64,000 nucleotides of DNA, taken from contig OU612065.1 in assembly GCA_914767715.1 (NCBI GenBank), forward strand, positions 40,794,001-40,858,000, read 5' to 3'. The notes under the pieces are model-generated. The model was not told the DNA's origin and made no database searches. It worked only from the letters and a program-made list of their open reading frames with translations. Below, in pieces: positions 1 through 10,200 of this stretch. Position 1 is the first letter of the stretch. Each line of letters starts with the position of its first letter. This DNA is from Membranipora membranacea (taxonomy: Eukaryota > Bryozoa > Gymnolaemata > Cheilostomatida > Membraniporidae). A program made the translations under genes and the position numbers.

Positions 1-1643
1 TCTTCTCTGTGATATGGGCAGGGACTCTGCTATTTCGCTTACTACCAGCTCGTTAGTGCTTTCTGAATCCATTCCACCAGGTAATGGAGCTCTGGATAAC
101 ACATCTGCTAATACTAATTTCTCCTGGCGTGTATGATATCGAGTAAGTATATGCCATCATCCGTAATCGAAATCTCTGCACTCTAATAGGTAGCCTAGCC
201 AATTCTCTATCTCCTAACACCGATATCAATGGTTTGTGATCTGTCTCTATCCTGAATTTTCTTCCTGCTAGATAGTAATGAAACTTCTCACATCCCCAAC
301 AAATTGTATAGAGCCTCCTTTTCTATTTGTGCGTATCTCGTTTCAGCCGGATTCATCGATCTTGAAGCGAATGCCACAGGTTTCCAACTGCCTTCCACTT
401 TTTGCAATATAGCAGCTCCTAGACCATATGAGCTAGCGTCTGTACTTAGCAACGTCTCTGCTTCCAACTGGTAGGGAGTGAGCGTTGGAGCTCTGGCCAG
501 TTTCCGCTTTAACTCTTCAAATTGACTTTGTTGTTCAGCGTTCCATATCCACTCTCTGTCTTTCTGTAACAGTTGTCTCAACGCTGAAGTGTCTTCTGCC
601 AATGTTGCTGTGAACTTGCCAATGTAATTCACAATTCCAAAGAATCTACGTAATTCCTTCCTGTTCTTTGGTGCAGCGAATTCTGTGATTGCTTTAGTCT
701 TCTCTGGATCTACGTGAATTCCTTCATTGTTGATAATGTGTCCCAAGAACTTCACTTCTGGCTTGCTAAATACACACTTATCTGGATTCAACGTAATACC
801 TGCTGTACTCAATCTCTGTATCACTGCTTCTAACCTAGCATCATGTTCTTCTCGTGTTTCACCACAGATAAGTATGTCATCCATCTGACAGATCACACCT
901 TCCAACCCTTCCAATACTTTTAGCATTTCACGCTGAAAGATTTCTGGAGCAGATGATATTCCAAATGGTAATCGTCGACAAAAATACCTCCTGAACGGTG
1001 TGATAAACGTTGTCAGTTTCTGGGCTTGCTCGCTTAGTCTTAGCTGCCAATAACCTGAGTTTGCATCCAGTTGACTAAATATTTTCGCACTTCCCAGGGC
1101 ACTTAGCGTCTCTTCTGTAGTTGGTAATGGGTAGTATTCTCTCAACACTGCCTGGTTCAGTCGGGTAAAATCAATGCATACGCGGATACTTTGATTTTTC
1201 TTTGGCACGACTATACAGGGCGCGCACCATTTTGTTGGAGCTTTTATTTTCTGAATAACTCCCAATGACTCCATCCTGTCAAGTTCCTTCTTTAGAGGTC
1301 CACGTCTTGCTGCTGCTATTCTTCTAGGTACAGCCTGTGCAAACGGAATTGCGTCCTCTCTTAGTGTTATATTCACTGATGTTTTCATTGATCCAAGTCC
1401 CGTGAACAGTTTTGGAAACCTATCTACCCAAGTATTCTCACTGACTGAGTTTATGAACTTTATGAGATTCAGCTTCTTTATTGTAGGCTTTCCTAGGAGA
1501 GGAGTTACTAAGCCGTTGACAAAGAATATAGTTTCCTCCACTTCACTGTGTTTAGTCTTCAAGGACACTATAGCTTTTCCAGCCACTTGCAAGAGTTGAT
1601 TCCCAGCTGCCCTCAACTTCTTGTTTGTAGGGGTCAGTTTCAT
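1..1643 (-). pseudogene. Ty3/Gypsy pol fragment (protease tail, RT, RNase H)
   Basis: This is the polymerase of an LTR retrotransposon. A 451-codon frame (1643 to 288) starts in the protease C-terminal half (a PLLGKP motif near residue 50) and continues into reverse transcriptase: VCIDFTRLNQ near 155, FSQLDANSGYWQ near 190 with a catalytic Asp, LPFGISSAP near 225, and the active-site box QMDDIL near 253, where Gln stands in the usual aromatic or Val position. RNase H begins near 398 (LSTDASS). A one-base frameshift near 288-300 ends the frame. The next frame stays open to the window edge and encodes the rest of RNase H and an ADVLSRAP motif typical of Gypsy pol, so integrase should lie outside the window. 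Gag (2414-3271) is upstream on the same strand. The copy is inactive as it stands because the protease is split and the frame is broken. Confidence 0.93.
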
Positions 1644-1649
1644 CCTCAG

Positions 1650-2255
1650 CTTCCTATTAAAGAGGTAGGAATCGAAGGGGGTGCACGGGGATTAATCATG
1701 TGAAGTGACAGGCAAGACCATTGGCTGATCAATGTAATTAGAGGCGGAGAATGGCCTTGGTCTCCGCCTCTAACAGCCAGTCCACGTTGCGTTCTCAAGT
1801 GGTCAAGTGTGTTATATAAGAAATTGTGATTGCAGACACCCATAAATAAAGTTGAATAGAAGCTATGATATAGCTATTGTTGTGTTGGCTCATCACACTT
1901 GGGATTATAGGGTTTAATTACAACGGTCAATTTCAATCTTGACAACGGTATCTAGGCAACCTCTAAAACCATAAATCATAACGTCAAAATTGACCAATAA
2001 GAGCTCATATATTTTGAAGCGGATGATTTGAAATCATCGGAACTGGGCAATTTCGTATGATATTAGTCATATTTTCACCACTTTCCAATGCCATTATTGG
2101 AATGAAAATTTATTGGGCGTGTGTATCACACAATTCCGCATCAGCTTGTATGATTCCCATTAAAAATAATTCACTGCTTCTCCTCTTAATTCCGAAAAAG
2201 CAGGAGGAATTTGAATGCTGCTAACCCCATTTGAATTTGATATGGCTGGGTGATC
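1650..2255. mobile_element. insertion splitting the Gypsy protease; possible solo LTR
   Basis: The protease start (DSGA, about 2275-2339) and the protease end (about 1643) are separated by about 600 bp with no matching reading frame, so something was inserted. On the plus strand this DNA has a purine-rich run (1674-1690), a TG...CA-bounded stretch (about 1699-1897) with TATATAAG at 1814-1820, and AATAAA at 1845-1850. It also has a perfect hairpin with 13-bp arms (1738-1750 and 1761-1773) and a 10-nt loop. That layout resembles the 3' end of another LTR element, but I found no clear target-site duplication, so identity and exact edges are inference. Confidence 0.45.
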
Positions 2256-2259
2256 GCTT

Positions 2260-2345
2260 TACATTGACTGGCCCTTATATACCGGTCGAGGCACTTTAAG
2301 TTCGGCCGGTATTGCTGTAACTGCTGCTCCTGAATCTACTTATTT
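2260..2345 (-). pseudogene. N-terminal half of Gypsy aspartic protease
   Basis: Read on the minus strand, a short frame encodes a VDSGAAVTAIP motif, the DSGA active site of retropepsins, followed by about 15 family-like residues. An in-frame TAA lies directly before it. The frame ends near 2260, where the insertion starts. The C-terminal half resumes at the beginning of the pol frame at 1643. The split makes this copy non-functional. Confidence 0.75.
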
Positions 2346-2413
2346 ATTTTCTTGTTATTGTTGACTGTTATTTCTGAGAACCATGCTGAATCTGTCTCTG
2401 TAACTGTATCTAG

Positions 2414-3271
2414 TCATAAATCATCTGCTAGAAATAGGCTGTCAGTTTCCTCGACCAAGTGATCCGTCATTCTTGAATTGAGTTCACTTATCGATTTACC
2501 CTTCTTTTTACACACTACTGACTTCGCCCAGTGTCCTTTCTCACTGCAGACTTTGCACATTGTGTGTTTGGCTGGACAGATCTTTCCTCTGTGAAATGAT
2601 TTCAGACAGAATTTACATGGACTATCTGCTGAAGGATATGCTGCTGATGAATATTCTGCTTTCTTCTTGTAGTCTTGTCTGCTACTAACATAGTCGATGT
2701 TCTCATCATTCCCTTCATTGAATTTTGATGTCTGCTGATGGTTGCTGACCCATTGTTTGGCCTTTTGTATGCACTTGTGGAGATCCAAATCATCTAAGTC
2801 GATCAGGTATTCACGTAGTTTACTATCACGCACTCCTACTACAATTCGATCCCTCACCAAGTCGCCTTTGACCGTACCATATTCACACTGATCTGCTTGG
2901 TTCTGCAGCTCCACGATATATTGATGAATGCTTTTCTCGCCTTGTTTCATCGTGTTGAACTTCGCTCTTTCGTATATAACGTTCTTGACTGGTTAAAAAT
3001 AGTTATCAAACATACGGATAGTGTTTGCTAATGTTTCCTTCTTATTCTCTACTGACTCATCATATTCAAACTGAGCATAAATTGGCACACTCTCATTACC
3101 CATTTGCACCAGCATGTTAGATATTTGTTCAGGCTCAGACATAGCAGCATATTTCTTAGCAATCTTATAAATGTCAAATTGCATCTTGAATGTCTTCCAG
3201 GCAGCGGATAAATTACCACTGGAAAAGTCTATTCTCTTACAGAATTTGTCGTCTTTCAATCCTTCTGCCAT
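2414..3271 (-). pseudogene. Ty3/Gypsy gag (capsid-nucleocapsid), one nonsense codon
   Basis: Two collinear frames (3271-2993 and 2950-2414) are in the same phase and separated only by a TAA at 2993-2995, so this is one gag gene with a premature stop. The first part starts MAEGLKDDKF and has a capsid-like helical composition. The second part carries a CCHC zinc knuckle (C-X2-C-X4-H-X4-C, CKFCLKSFHRGKIC) and a second imperfect knuckle (CKVCSEKGHW, C-X2-C-X4-H-X6-C), as expected for nucleocapsid. The start at 3271 lies about 160 bp downstream of the primer-binding site, a normal leader length. No envelope-like frame is seen in the window. Confidence 0.88.
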
Positions 3272-3430
3272 TCTCTATTAGTCAATATATACCTTGTTGA
3301 TAGGGATCAATGTTCTTCTAATCATAAACTGAGTTACGGTCACTTTTTCTCATGAAAGAAAATTTACCCGCCAAATTTTTCTAAGAGTAATTGGCCTCTG
3401 TATCTATTCAAGTATTTCCAGAATGACTTT

Positions 3431-3706
3431 GACTTCTGGCACCATGTAGAGTACTATGTGAGTAATGGTATTACCTTAGTAAGAGTAGGCTTGATCCTAG
3501 TTCAGCTGTACTTCTCAGGTAATCCCCAGTTACAAGTTGCACCTTCAGGCTCTGCACATAGACTGCCTTCCTTCCGTATTTGTCCTTCACCTTCTTATGA
3601 TCCTCATACACAATCACGTGATGTTCTATCACGACATTGATGTTTCTGTGACCTTTTTAATCACTTTTTACACTTTCACTTACCTTTAAACAGCTTCTTC
3701 TGCACA
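3431..3706 (-). mobile_element. Gypsy 5' LTR end and primer-binding site
   Basis: On the minus strand a TGGTGCCAGAAGTC motif (plus coordinates 3431-3444) directly follows a CA dinucleotide at 3445-3446. TGG plus 11 bases complementary to a tRNA 3' end is the standard tRNA primer-binding site next to a 5' LTR. The LTR would run on the minus strand from about 3706 (TGTGCAG...) to 3445 (...CTCTACA), about 262 bp, with TG...CA ends. The outer edge is inferred because the partner LTR is outside the window. Confidence 0.65.
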
Positions 3707-3823
3707 TGTAGAATTACCTAAAATTGATCTCAAAATAACCTCCATTTCTTCCAATTTTCCACACGCCAATTGCAGATGACAAATTGAAGGAAGGTTGTAT
3801 GAAGGTATAGTCTGAAATCATAC

Positions 3824-5072
3824 CAGAGACTATAGATGTAGAGACCTTCCACTTGCGCATAAAATGCGAATAGCCAGTCAGCGTTATTTGACGGTCACGC
3901 CCACTTCTGGTTGTAAAGTAAGCGCTGCTGCCTTGGACAGCAATGGGTTTCTCAATCAAATTTCAGGTTTTTCACCTGAGTTATTTGAGGCAAAATAACC
4001 ACAATTTTGATGACAAAACCAGATCAGACAGCAACAAAGTCACTATCAACTTGTTGTTGCATTCTTAGCCAGAGATTTATATTATACAGGCCTGTATTTT
4101 TGTAAGAAAGTAAGGGGGCTGTGCAGTAAAATCCATCATTGTTGCCCACTGCGATGTAATGATGGCCTGACATAGGTTAGCTGTTGTGATGAGATTCATG
4201 GACAAAGTTTTCATGTGTGAGGACAAGAGGAAGAGGGCTCCTTTTTGTTTGTTAATATATGCTCTAAGATTAATATAAAAAAAATTAATCATGGTGACTA
4301 GTACCAACCATACACACACATTCAAAACTGAAGTAAGAATGGCATCAGAGTAAAGTGCATCGTCAACAGATTCATACTGACAATTCGATGCTGACAAATG
4401 TAAAGAATTCACTGCATTGAGAGATAGAAGATCTCCCTGTCTGCCTCAAAGTTATTGTGGGATGGTTGGGGCTATGAAAAGCTTTTATTTACAAATCGCC
4501 TTGAAAACTTGTTTGGGCTTCATAGACAGATTCAGAGCAGTTCAAAGCACATATCTTCAGGCAACAATCAGCAATATGCTGACTTTAAACGGGAAAACTT
4601 TTTGAGGATGATACTTTTCTCAGACCTATGCTATAGAAAGTTTCTGTGCTGGCCTAACTGATGAATTCAATTCAGTCACCGGTACTGGAGAATATAACAT
4701 CAGTGCTTGTTCACATTCAACTATTTTCACATTGAATATTCAATTTTCTATACATATGGGGGCTACATTACGAAAAAAGTTTTATCATCCACCATGTATT
4801 TTGTTTCCTTGATGCCTTTATTTTATATAAAAGTCACATCTTAGATTTCATTTGTCCGAGTTGATATTATTGAGAGTTTTGTGTGAATGTACTTATAAAA
4901 TAAACAACTAAATCATTCACCTTGTCAATTTTTGATAGTAAATTCATAGCACTGGGTAGCTTACCTCCAAGCGATTACCACCAGAAAGGGGCGGAGCCCA
5001 ATCTTCAATGTGTTCGCATTGGTTATATACGTTATCATGGCAAGTGGAAGGTCTCTACATCTATAGTCTCTG
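3824..5072. repeat. 33-bp perfect inverted repeat, possible transposon ends
   Basis: Bases 3824-3856 and 5040-5072 are perfect reverse complements. Similarity continues more weakly for about 70 bp on the inner side of each arm. The DNA between holds no convincing coding region; the short frames at 3714-3959 and 4077-4412 resemble no family I know. The end motif (CTCTACATCTATAGTCTC) has related copies near 46530 and 62125, so it belongs to a dispersed family. It may be one non-autonomous element or two opposite copies. Confidence 0.6.
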
Positions 5073-5100
5073 ATCATACTGCAAGCAGTATGATAATATC

Positions 5101-5525
5101 ATTCTGCGCATGCTCAGCTCTGGGCATGCCCAGTCAGATCACGAGAGTCAGTATGTGATAATCATACTGACTCTCGTGATCTGACTGGGTATGTAGATCA
5201 CTGATAAACTAGGCTATCATTACCACAAAGCAGGTGTCGTAAGGCTAAGTATGCATCATGCGTGACTTGAATTTGCGCATGTGCAAGAACAATGAGTTTA
5301 GTTTGGGTTCTTATTGCAACTTTGGAAAAGGGAAATGGGATACCCCCTGCATAAACTGTCAATAAAAAGCAGCTAATAAAGACAAGAGAGGATAACTACC
5401 AATAACAAATCCGCACGCCTTGGGGAGTAAGTCACCAGAGCAGGTAGCCAATCAGATGGCTTCGGAATTCCGAGACTCAATTTTGCAGAGATCAGCTCAT
5501 GCCCAGAGCTGAGCATGCGCAGAAT
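5101..5525. repeat. nested foldback elements
   Basis: Two perfect inverted repeats share this stretch. Outer arms of 28 bp lie at 5101-5128 and 5498-5525. Inner arms of 27 bp lie at 5129-5155 and 5163-5189 around a 7-nt spacer, so they can form a tight hairpin and begin the base after the outer left arm. There is no coding capacity. The pattern suggests one MITE inserted at the edge of another. Confidence 0.75.
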
Positions 5526-6480
5526 GTGTGATAATATTAATACTTTTTGAGTTATATTTACCTGTAGATGTTTATGGTCCTATATCCGTTTTCTGAGGTC
5601 GAGGGGAAGAAAAGATTGTTCCCTGGTTATGTGTAAACATCTTCAGCTCATAAACTTGTCATCAATCAGATTGGTTAGGTTCCCATCCAGCAACTTGACA
5701 ATATAGGGGGCCTTATCACTCTGAATAGCACAGGATCTACCCCCTTTTCACTAGCACTATAAGCATACATTGATCCTAGCCCTTTGCACTTGGTGTGTTG
5801 TGCACAACTACCCCTTATTTATAGATAGATTTCACTGTGCAGCTCTAACTCTCCAAAACACCCCCTTAAACGTGTTTTTAGGCCGAGCATGGTGGGTAAA
5901 TTTTGGTGAGCCCCCCCCCCCTGGGGCTAGCTTCAAATAAAACATATGTCAAGTGAACAACTGCATTGGAATTATCTAAAAACGTATCCTTTTTGTATAT
6001 TCCCAAATTTTGAATCAACATCTCTACTCAAATTGAAATAAATGCCTCATGAATACAAAGGAAAATCCAACCATTCATGGTTTTTTCCTGATAATTATTT
6101 TTGCACCAGATTTGGCGTAGTAATATAAGTCTCTAAACTCCAGTCATTTGAGTGTATTTTACAATAGTTCACAGGCTGGCTTGTTGATTCATGTCTGTTA
6201 TTATAGAACTTGCCTTCTCTAGTGCTTGAAATTCATGTCAAGACTTGATACTACCATTAATTATCACAAGTTAATTTTAGTGGGACTACTTTGTGCTGCC
6301 AATTCTGGTTTGATACGAATTAATAGTTGTGAGGCGTCTGAGCCAGATGCTCCCAGTTATTGACAGCTCCTATTCTTTTGCATGGGCACCGGTGGCATAA
6401 ATTTTATAAATTGCCATCACAATAATAAGAAATTAAATTAAATATAATTGAGGGTTTGGAAATTGCTAATCAAGGAATAG
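5526..6480. other. non-coding stretch
   Basis: I see no gene or splice-bounded exon here. The stretch holds a C homopolymer near 5911-5920 and AT-rich unique sequence leading into the 3' end of a truncated LINE. Confidence 0.5.
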
Positions 6481-6523
6481 CTACAATTAGAATGAAAATT
6501 CAAGGAAATCGGACCAGTAGTTC

Positions 6524-6960
6524 TCAAGTTAGTATCTTAGGCGAGGCATGACAATACTCCAAGATGGGACGAACATACGATTTATAAGCTTGAAGCAGAT
6601 GTGAAGGATTGACATATTTTCGAATTTTAGAGAGACAGAATAAAACTCTGTTAGATTTTAATACCAGGGACTCAACATAGGTTTTCAATGACAGATGCTG
6701 GTCCAAGAGCACGCCTAAGAGTTTAATTGAAGTTGCTGATTTGATTTGTACATTATTTGAAACAAGATTAGGTGTCGTTTCAACCTTTCTGTTCGAAAAT
6801 ACATAAAACTGGGCTTTGTCTAAATTTAGATTAAAACCATTGACGGAATACCAATTTGTTGCCATTGTAACAAGAGATTCTGATTTTGATATTGCTTCAT
6901 TTAGAGAATCGGATATCTCAAAAATCAAAGTATCATCAGTTGTAGCTACTAAAAATCAAA
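6524..6960 (-). pseudogene. LINE reverse transcriptase, C-terminal fragment
   Basis: The minus-strand frame from about 6955 starts just before an ATTDDTLIF motif, a variant of the (Y/F)ADD catalytic box of non-LTR reverse transcriptases. It continues with the conserved block W-NGFNLNLDKAQ, a KLLGVLLDQHLSL motif and a thumb-like SYVRPILEYC motif, then stops at 6524. The order matches the RT C-terminal half of the Jockey/CR1-type superfamily. The 5' end is truncated at a short duplicated motif near 6945-6965, so this is a dead 5'-truncated insertion. Confidence 0.85.
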
Positions 6961-7209
6961 GTTGTAGCTACAGCAAATACCATGGCTCACTAATTGCTTG
7001 CCCTTGTTAACTTTTAATACTCTTGCTTTCCGACATCTGTATTGTACAATAAGTTCAAGGAACAGTCATACGCAAATATCCACTTGTCACTCTGTTTACA
7101 ACTATTAGCTGAATCTGGACGTACTGTTGTTGGTTCCTGAAGCTATACTGTTAGTTATAACCACCTGGAGACAGACGGAATAATTCTACTAGAGAGCTAA
7201 TAATAAATA

Positions 7210-10200
7210 ATGGAGAAATTTCGGAAATCTTACAATTCTGATTACAAGCTTTTAAACAAAGTGCAGGTAAAAACTGAATTCTCATTCTTCCAGGGTCTTT
7301 ATATTAGATAAATACTTTTTTGACTTAGACTTGACTTAGACTTAGAGTTATCTGATTTTCGAATGTCACCTCTCTACTTACCAGATATGTACCACTGGAG
7401 CTTGTGTTTCAGTAATCCCTTACGAGTATCAATGAGCTGTCGGCTGTCGGTATTCTGCTTGAGTTGTGTGATTGTGAGGACTATAGATCGTTGTCACTCT
7501 CTTATACAGAAGAAGACACTGAGGCTCATTCTGGAGGCTTATATAGAGAGCCCTCGTAAGAACAAGTCAAAGATGAGGAGCGTTCCATCCCTACACTGTG
7601 CAGCTACGTCCAGGGAAGTGATGCAGATACTTCTACAAGCAGCCAAAGAGTCTGATCAGTTAGATGTATCTGAACTCGTGTATCAGAGAGACAGTAAAGG
7701 CCGTACGATTATACATGAGCTGGCTGAGTTATACCGTATGGAGGAGCTTGTATATCTGATAGAAGAGTTAGACAATGTGATATTACACACCCTGCTCATG
7801 ATGACGGATAGTAAGGGTAAAACAGCTCTACACTGCAGCTCTAATCATGCTGACTTCACTCAGTTACTCTTAGATAATATACCTGAGGACAGAAGGTATG
7901 AGTATATCACAGCTCGAGACGACTGCGATGGCAACACAGCTCTCCATGTAGCTAAACATGGCGCTGTGATCAATACATTGTTAGCAAATATGGAGAGAAG
8001 TGTGAGAGGTCGAGCGTTACACATAACGAATACTAGAGAAGAAGGCACCCCTCTTCATTACGCTAATAACTCCGAAGTGGCTCAGGTCATTATTGAGACT
8101 TTATGGGATGTTGGACTTTGTACGGACTCTTACATTTCAGTAATGAATACACAAGGTCAGACAGTGTTTCATATCGCCAGCATGTACGGCAGAAAGGACG
8201 TCATACAATACCTCAAACAAATAATACCTTACCGATCTCTGGATAATCTGATACAGTTACAGGATAATGATGGGAACACGGCCTTACATTTTGCTGATTT
8301 TGGTCAGATGGCTAATCTTCTGATTTATGGGGTGGATCTTCGAAATCGAAGACACTTTCTGTTTATGACCAACATATATGGGCATACAGCGCTGCACACA
8401 GCTACTAATAGGCCGCTAATCTGTGCCTTGGTCAATGCCCTCCCTCCGGATCTCAGACTAGAATATATCATATCGTGTATATCCGGGAGCGTCCCTCCAC
8501 CATTCACAGCAAAGAGTAAATATACCAGAAAGATTCTAGACAGCCTACTTCAGGAGACCAGAGAACTGACGCTGAGAACTGAGGCTAGTCCCACAGATAT
8601 AATGTAGGTATATTATCACAATCTTAACCATAGTCTGAGATATACTCTGACAATGATCTGAAAATTTGTTTGTTGACTTTGTATATGTCCAGAGTTTATT
8701 GACACTTCCCTTTTTCCACACCAGAAAATTCGGAGATGTTTTAAACAGCTAGACACAAAGTTAATTTATCAAATCACTTCACTATCTGCTACGATCAACA
8801 ATCACAGTCTCAATTACAAATTAATTGTTTTATTTAATTACAGAGAACCACCAAGCAATAATTTCAAAAGAGCAAGAGAATTTGTAGACAGCCATGGCGG
8901 GAACTGGGATACCTTGAATAGGCAACAGGTAAGATCATTGATTCTGTATGAATGTTCTAAAGTTCACAAAAGTATCCTGCTCAAGAACTTATAATGTACT
9001 TTAATAATAGATGCTTATGTTTTATAAAGTGAGCCAATAGTTGTCCTTTCATGTCTAGCAATAGAACAACTCCCAATAATAACTGCATCTTTCCTAATTC
9101 TTGTTTGCCTTTTTTTGCGACAATTTTGTTTGACAAACCAATGAAAATACAGATGGCTACAGTACAAGGCTAGTTTTTACATATTGTACAATTATAGAAA
9201 AGAATAATCACCTCCATCTTTGACTCTGAATCGGTGAGAGGCCATATCAGGAGCAATAGTACACCACATTCAGCTGAATCAGCGGGAGGCACAATCAAGA
9301 GCGATATCACACCACATCCAGCTGTAGACACTCCTTCCCTGTTCAGAATCATCATTGCAGCTCTAAAAGAAACAGAAAGTGATGTCGTAGAGTTCATCCA
9401 TCGCGTCGACTGTATCGGGAGAACATTACTCCATAGGGCAGGTTTTCTTAAACAGCTGGATATCGTTACACAACTGAAGGATCTCATCGATGAGACACAG
9501 CTTAGAAATCTGGTTCATATCTCTGACAAGCAAGGTAACACTGCCCTGCATGTCTGCAAGGACGAGAATATCGCTAATGTACTTCTCAAGGCGGTGGGGA
9601 TAAAACAACAGATGAGAACCTACATCAATCATGAGAATAACCAAGGGCAGACAGCCCTGCACACAGCAAGTAAGGCTGGTGAACTAGAAGTTCTCAAACT
9701 GCTCCGCAAAAAAGGAAACGCATTATTACTACAGAAGAAGGATAACTCTGGGAATACAGCTCTGCACTACGCTAAGTACGGAGCTATCGCTCATCTGCTG
9801 ATAAAAATGACACCGATTAAAGAGAGAGAGATACTTGTGTACTCGAGGAATGAGGAGGGAGATACAGCCCTACACACAGCTCATAATCCAGGATGTGTGT
9901 CGGCCATAACTACATGCTTTACTCTCAAGTCAAGACTAGAAGAGTATATCCTACTACAGAACACTAGAGGTGAGACTGCCGAGGAGAAGCTCAGAGCTGG
10001 AGGGCTGGAGAGAGTAGCTGATAAGGTGGAAGCAGAGCTGAGTAACAGCAGAGAGATCTCTGAATTAGATGGCAGCGTGGACAGGAATCTGTATCTGCAG
10101 ACAGTATATACTGAATACAAGAGGTGCTGTAAACTAAAGCTAGCTACTATTTTAATTAAGTGAACAGGTTGCAAATATTTTTTCCATCCCCAAAGAAGAG

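Noticed and set aside
8605-8607. True stop codon ending a first ankyrin gene
   Set aside because: The stop lies in a donor-like AT|GTAGGT, and splicing there restores phase with exon 8844-8928. One gene is preferred, though separate genes remain possible.
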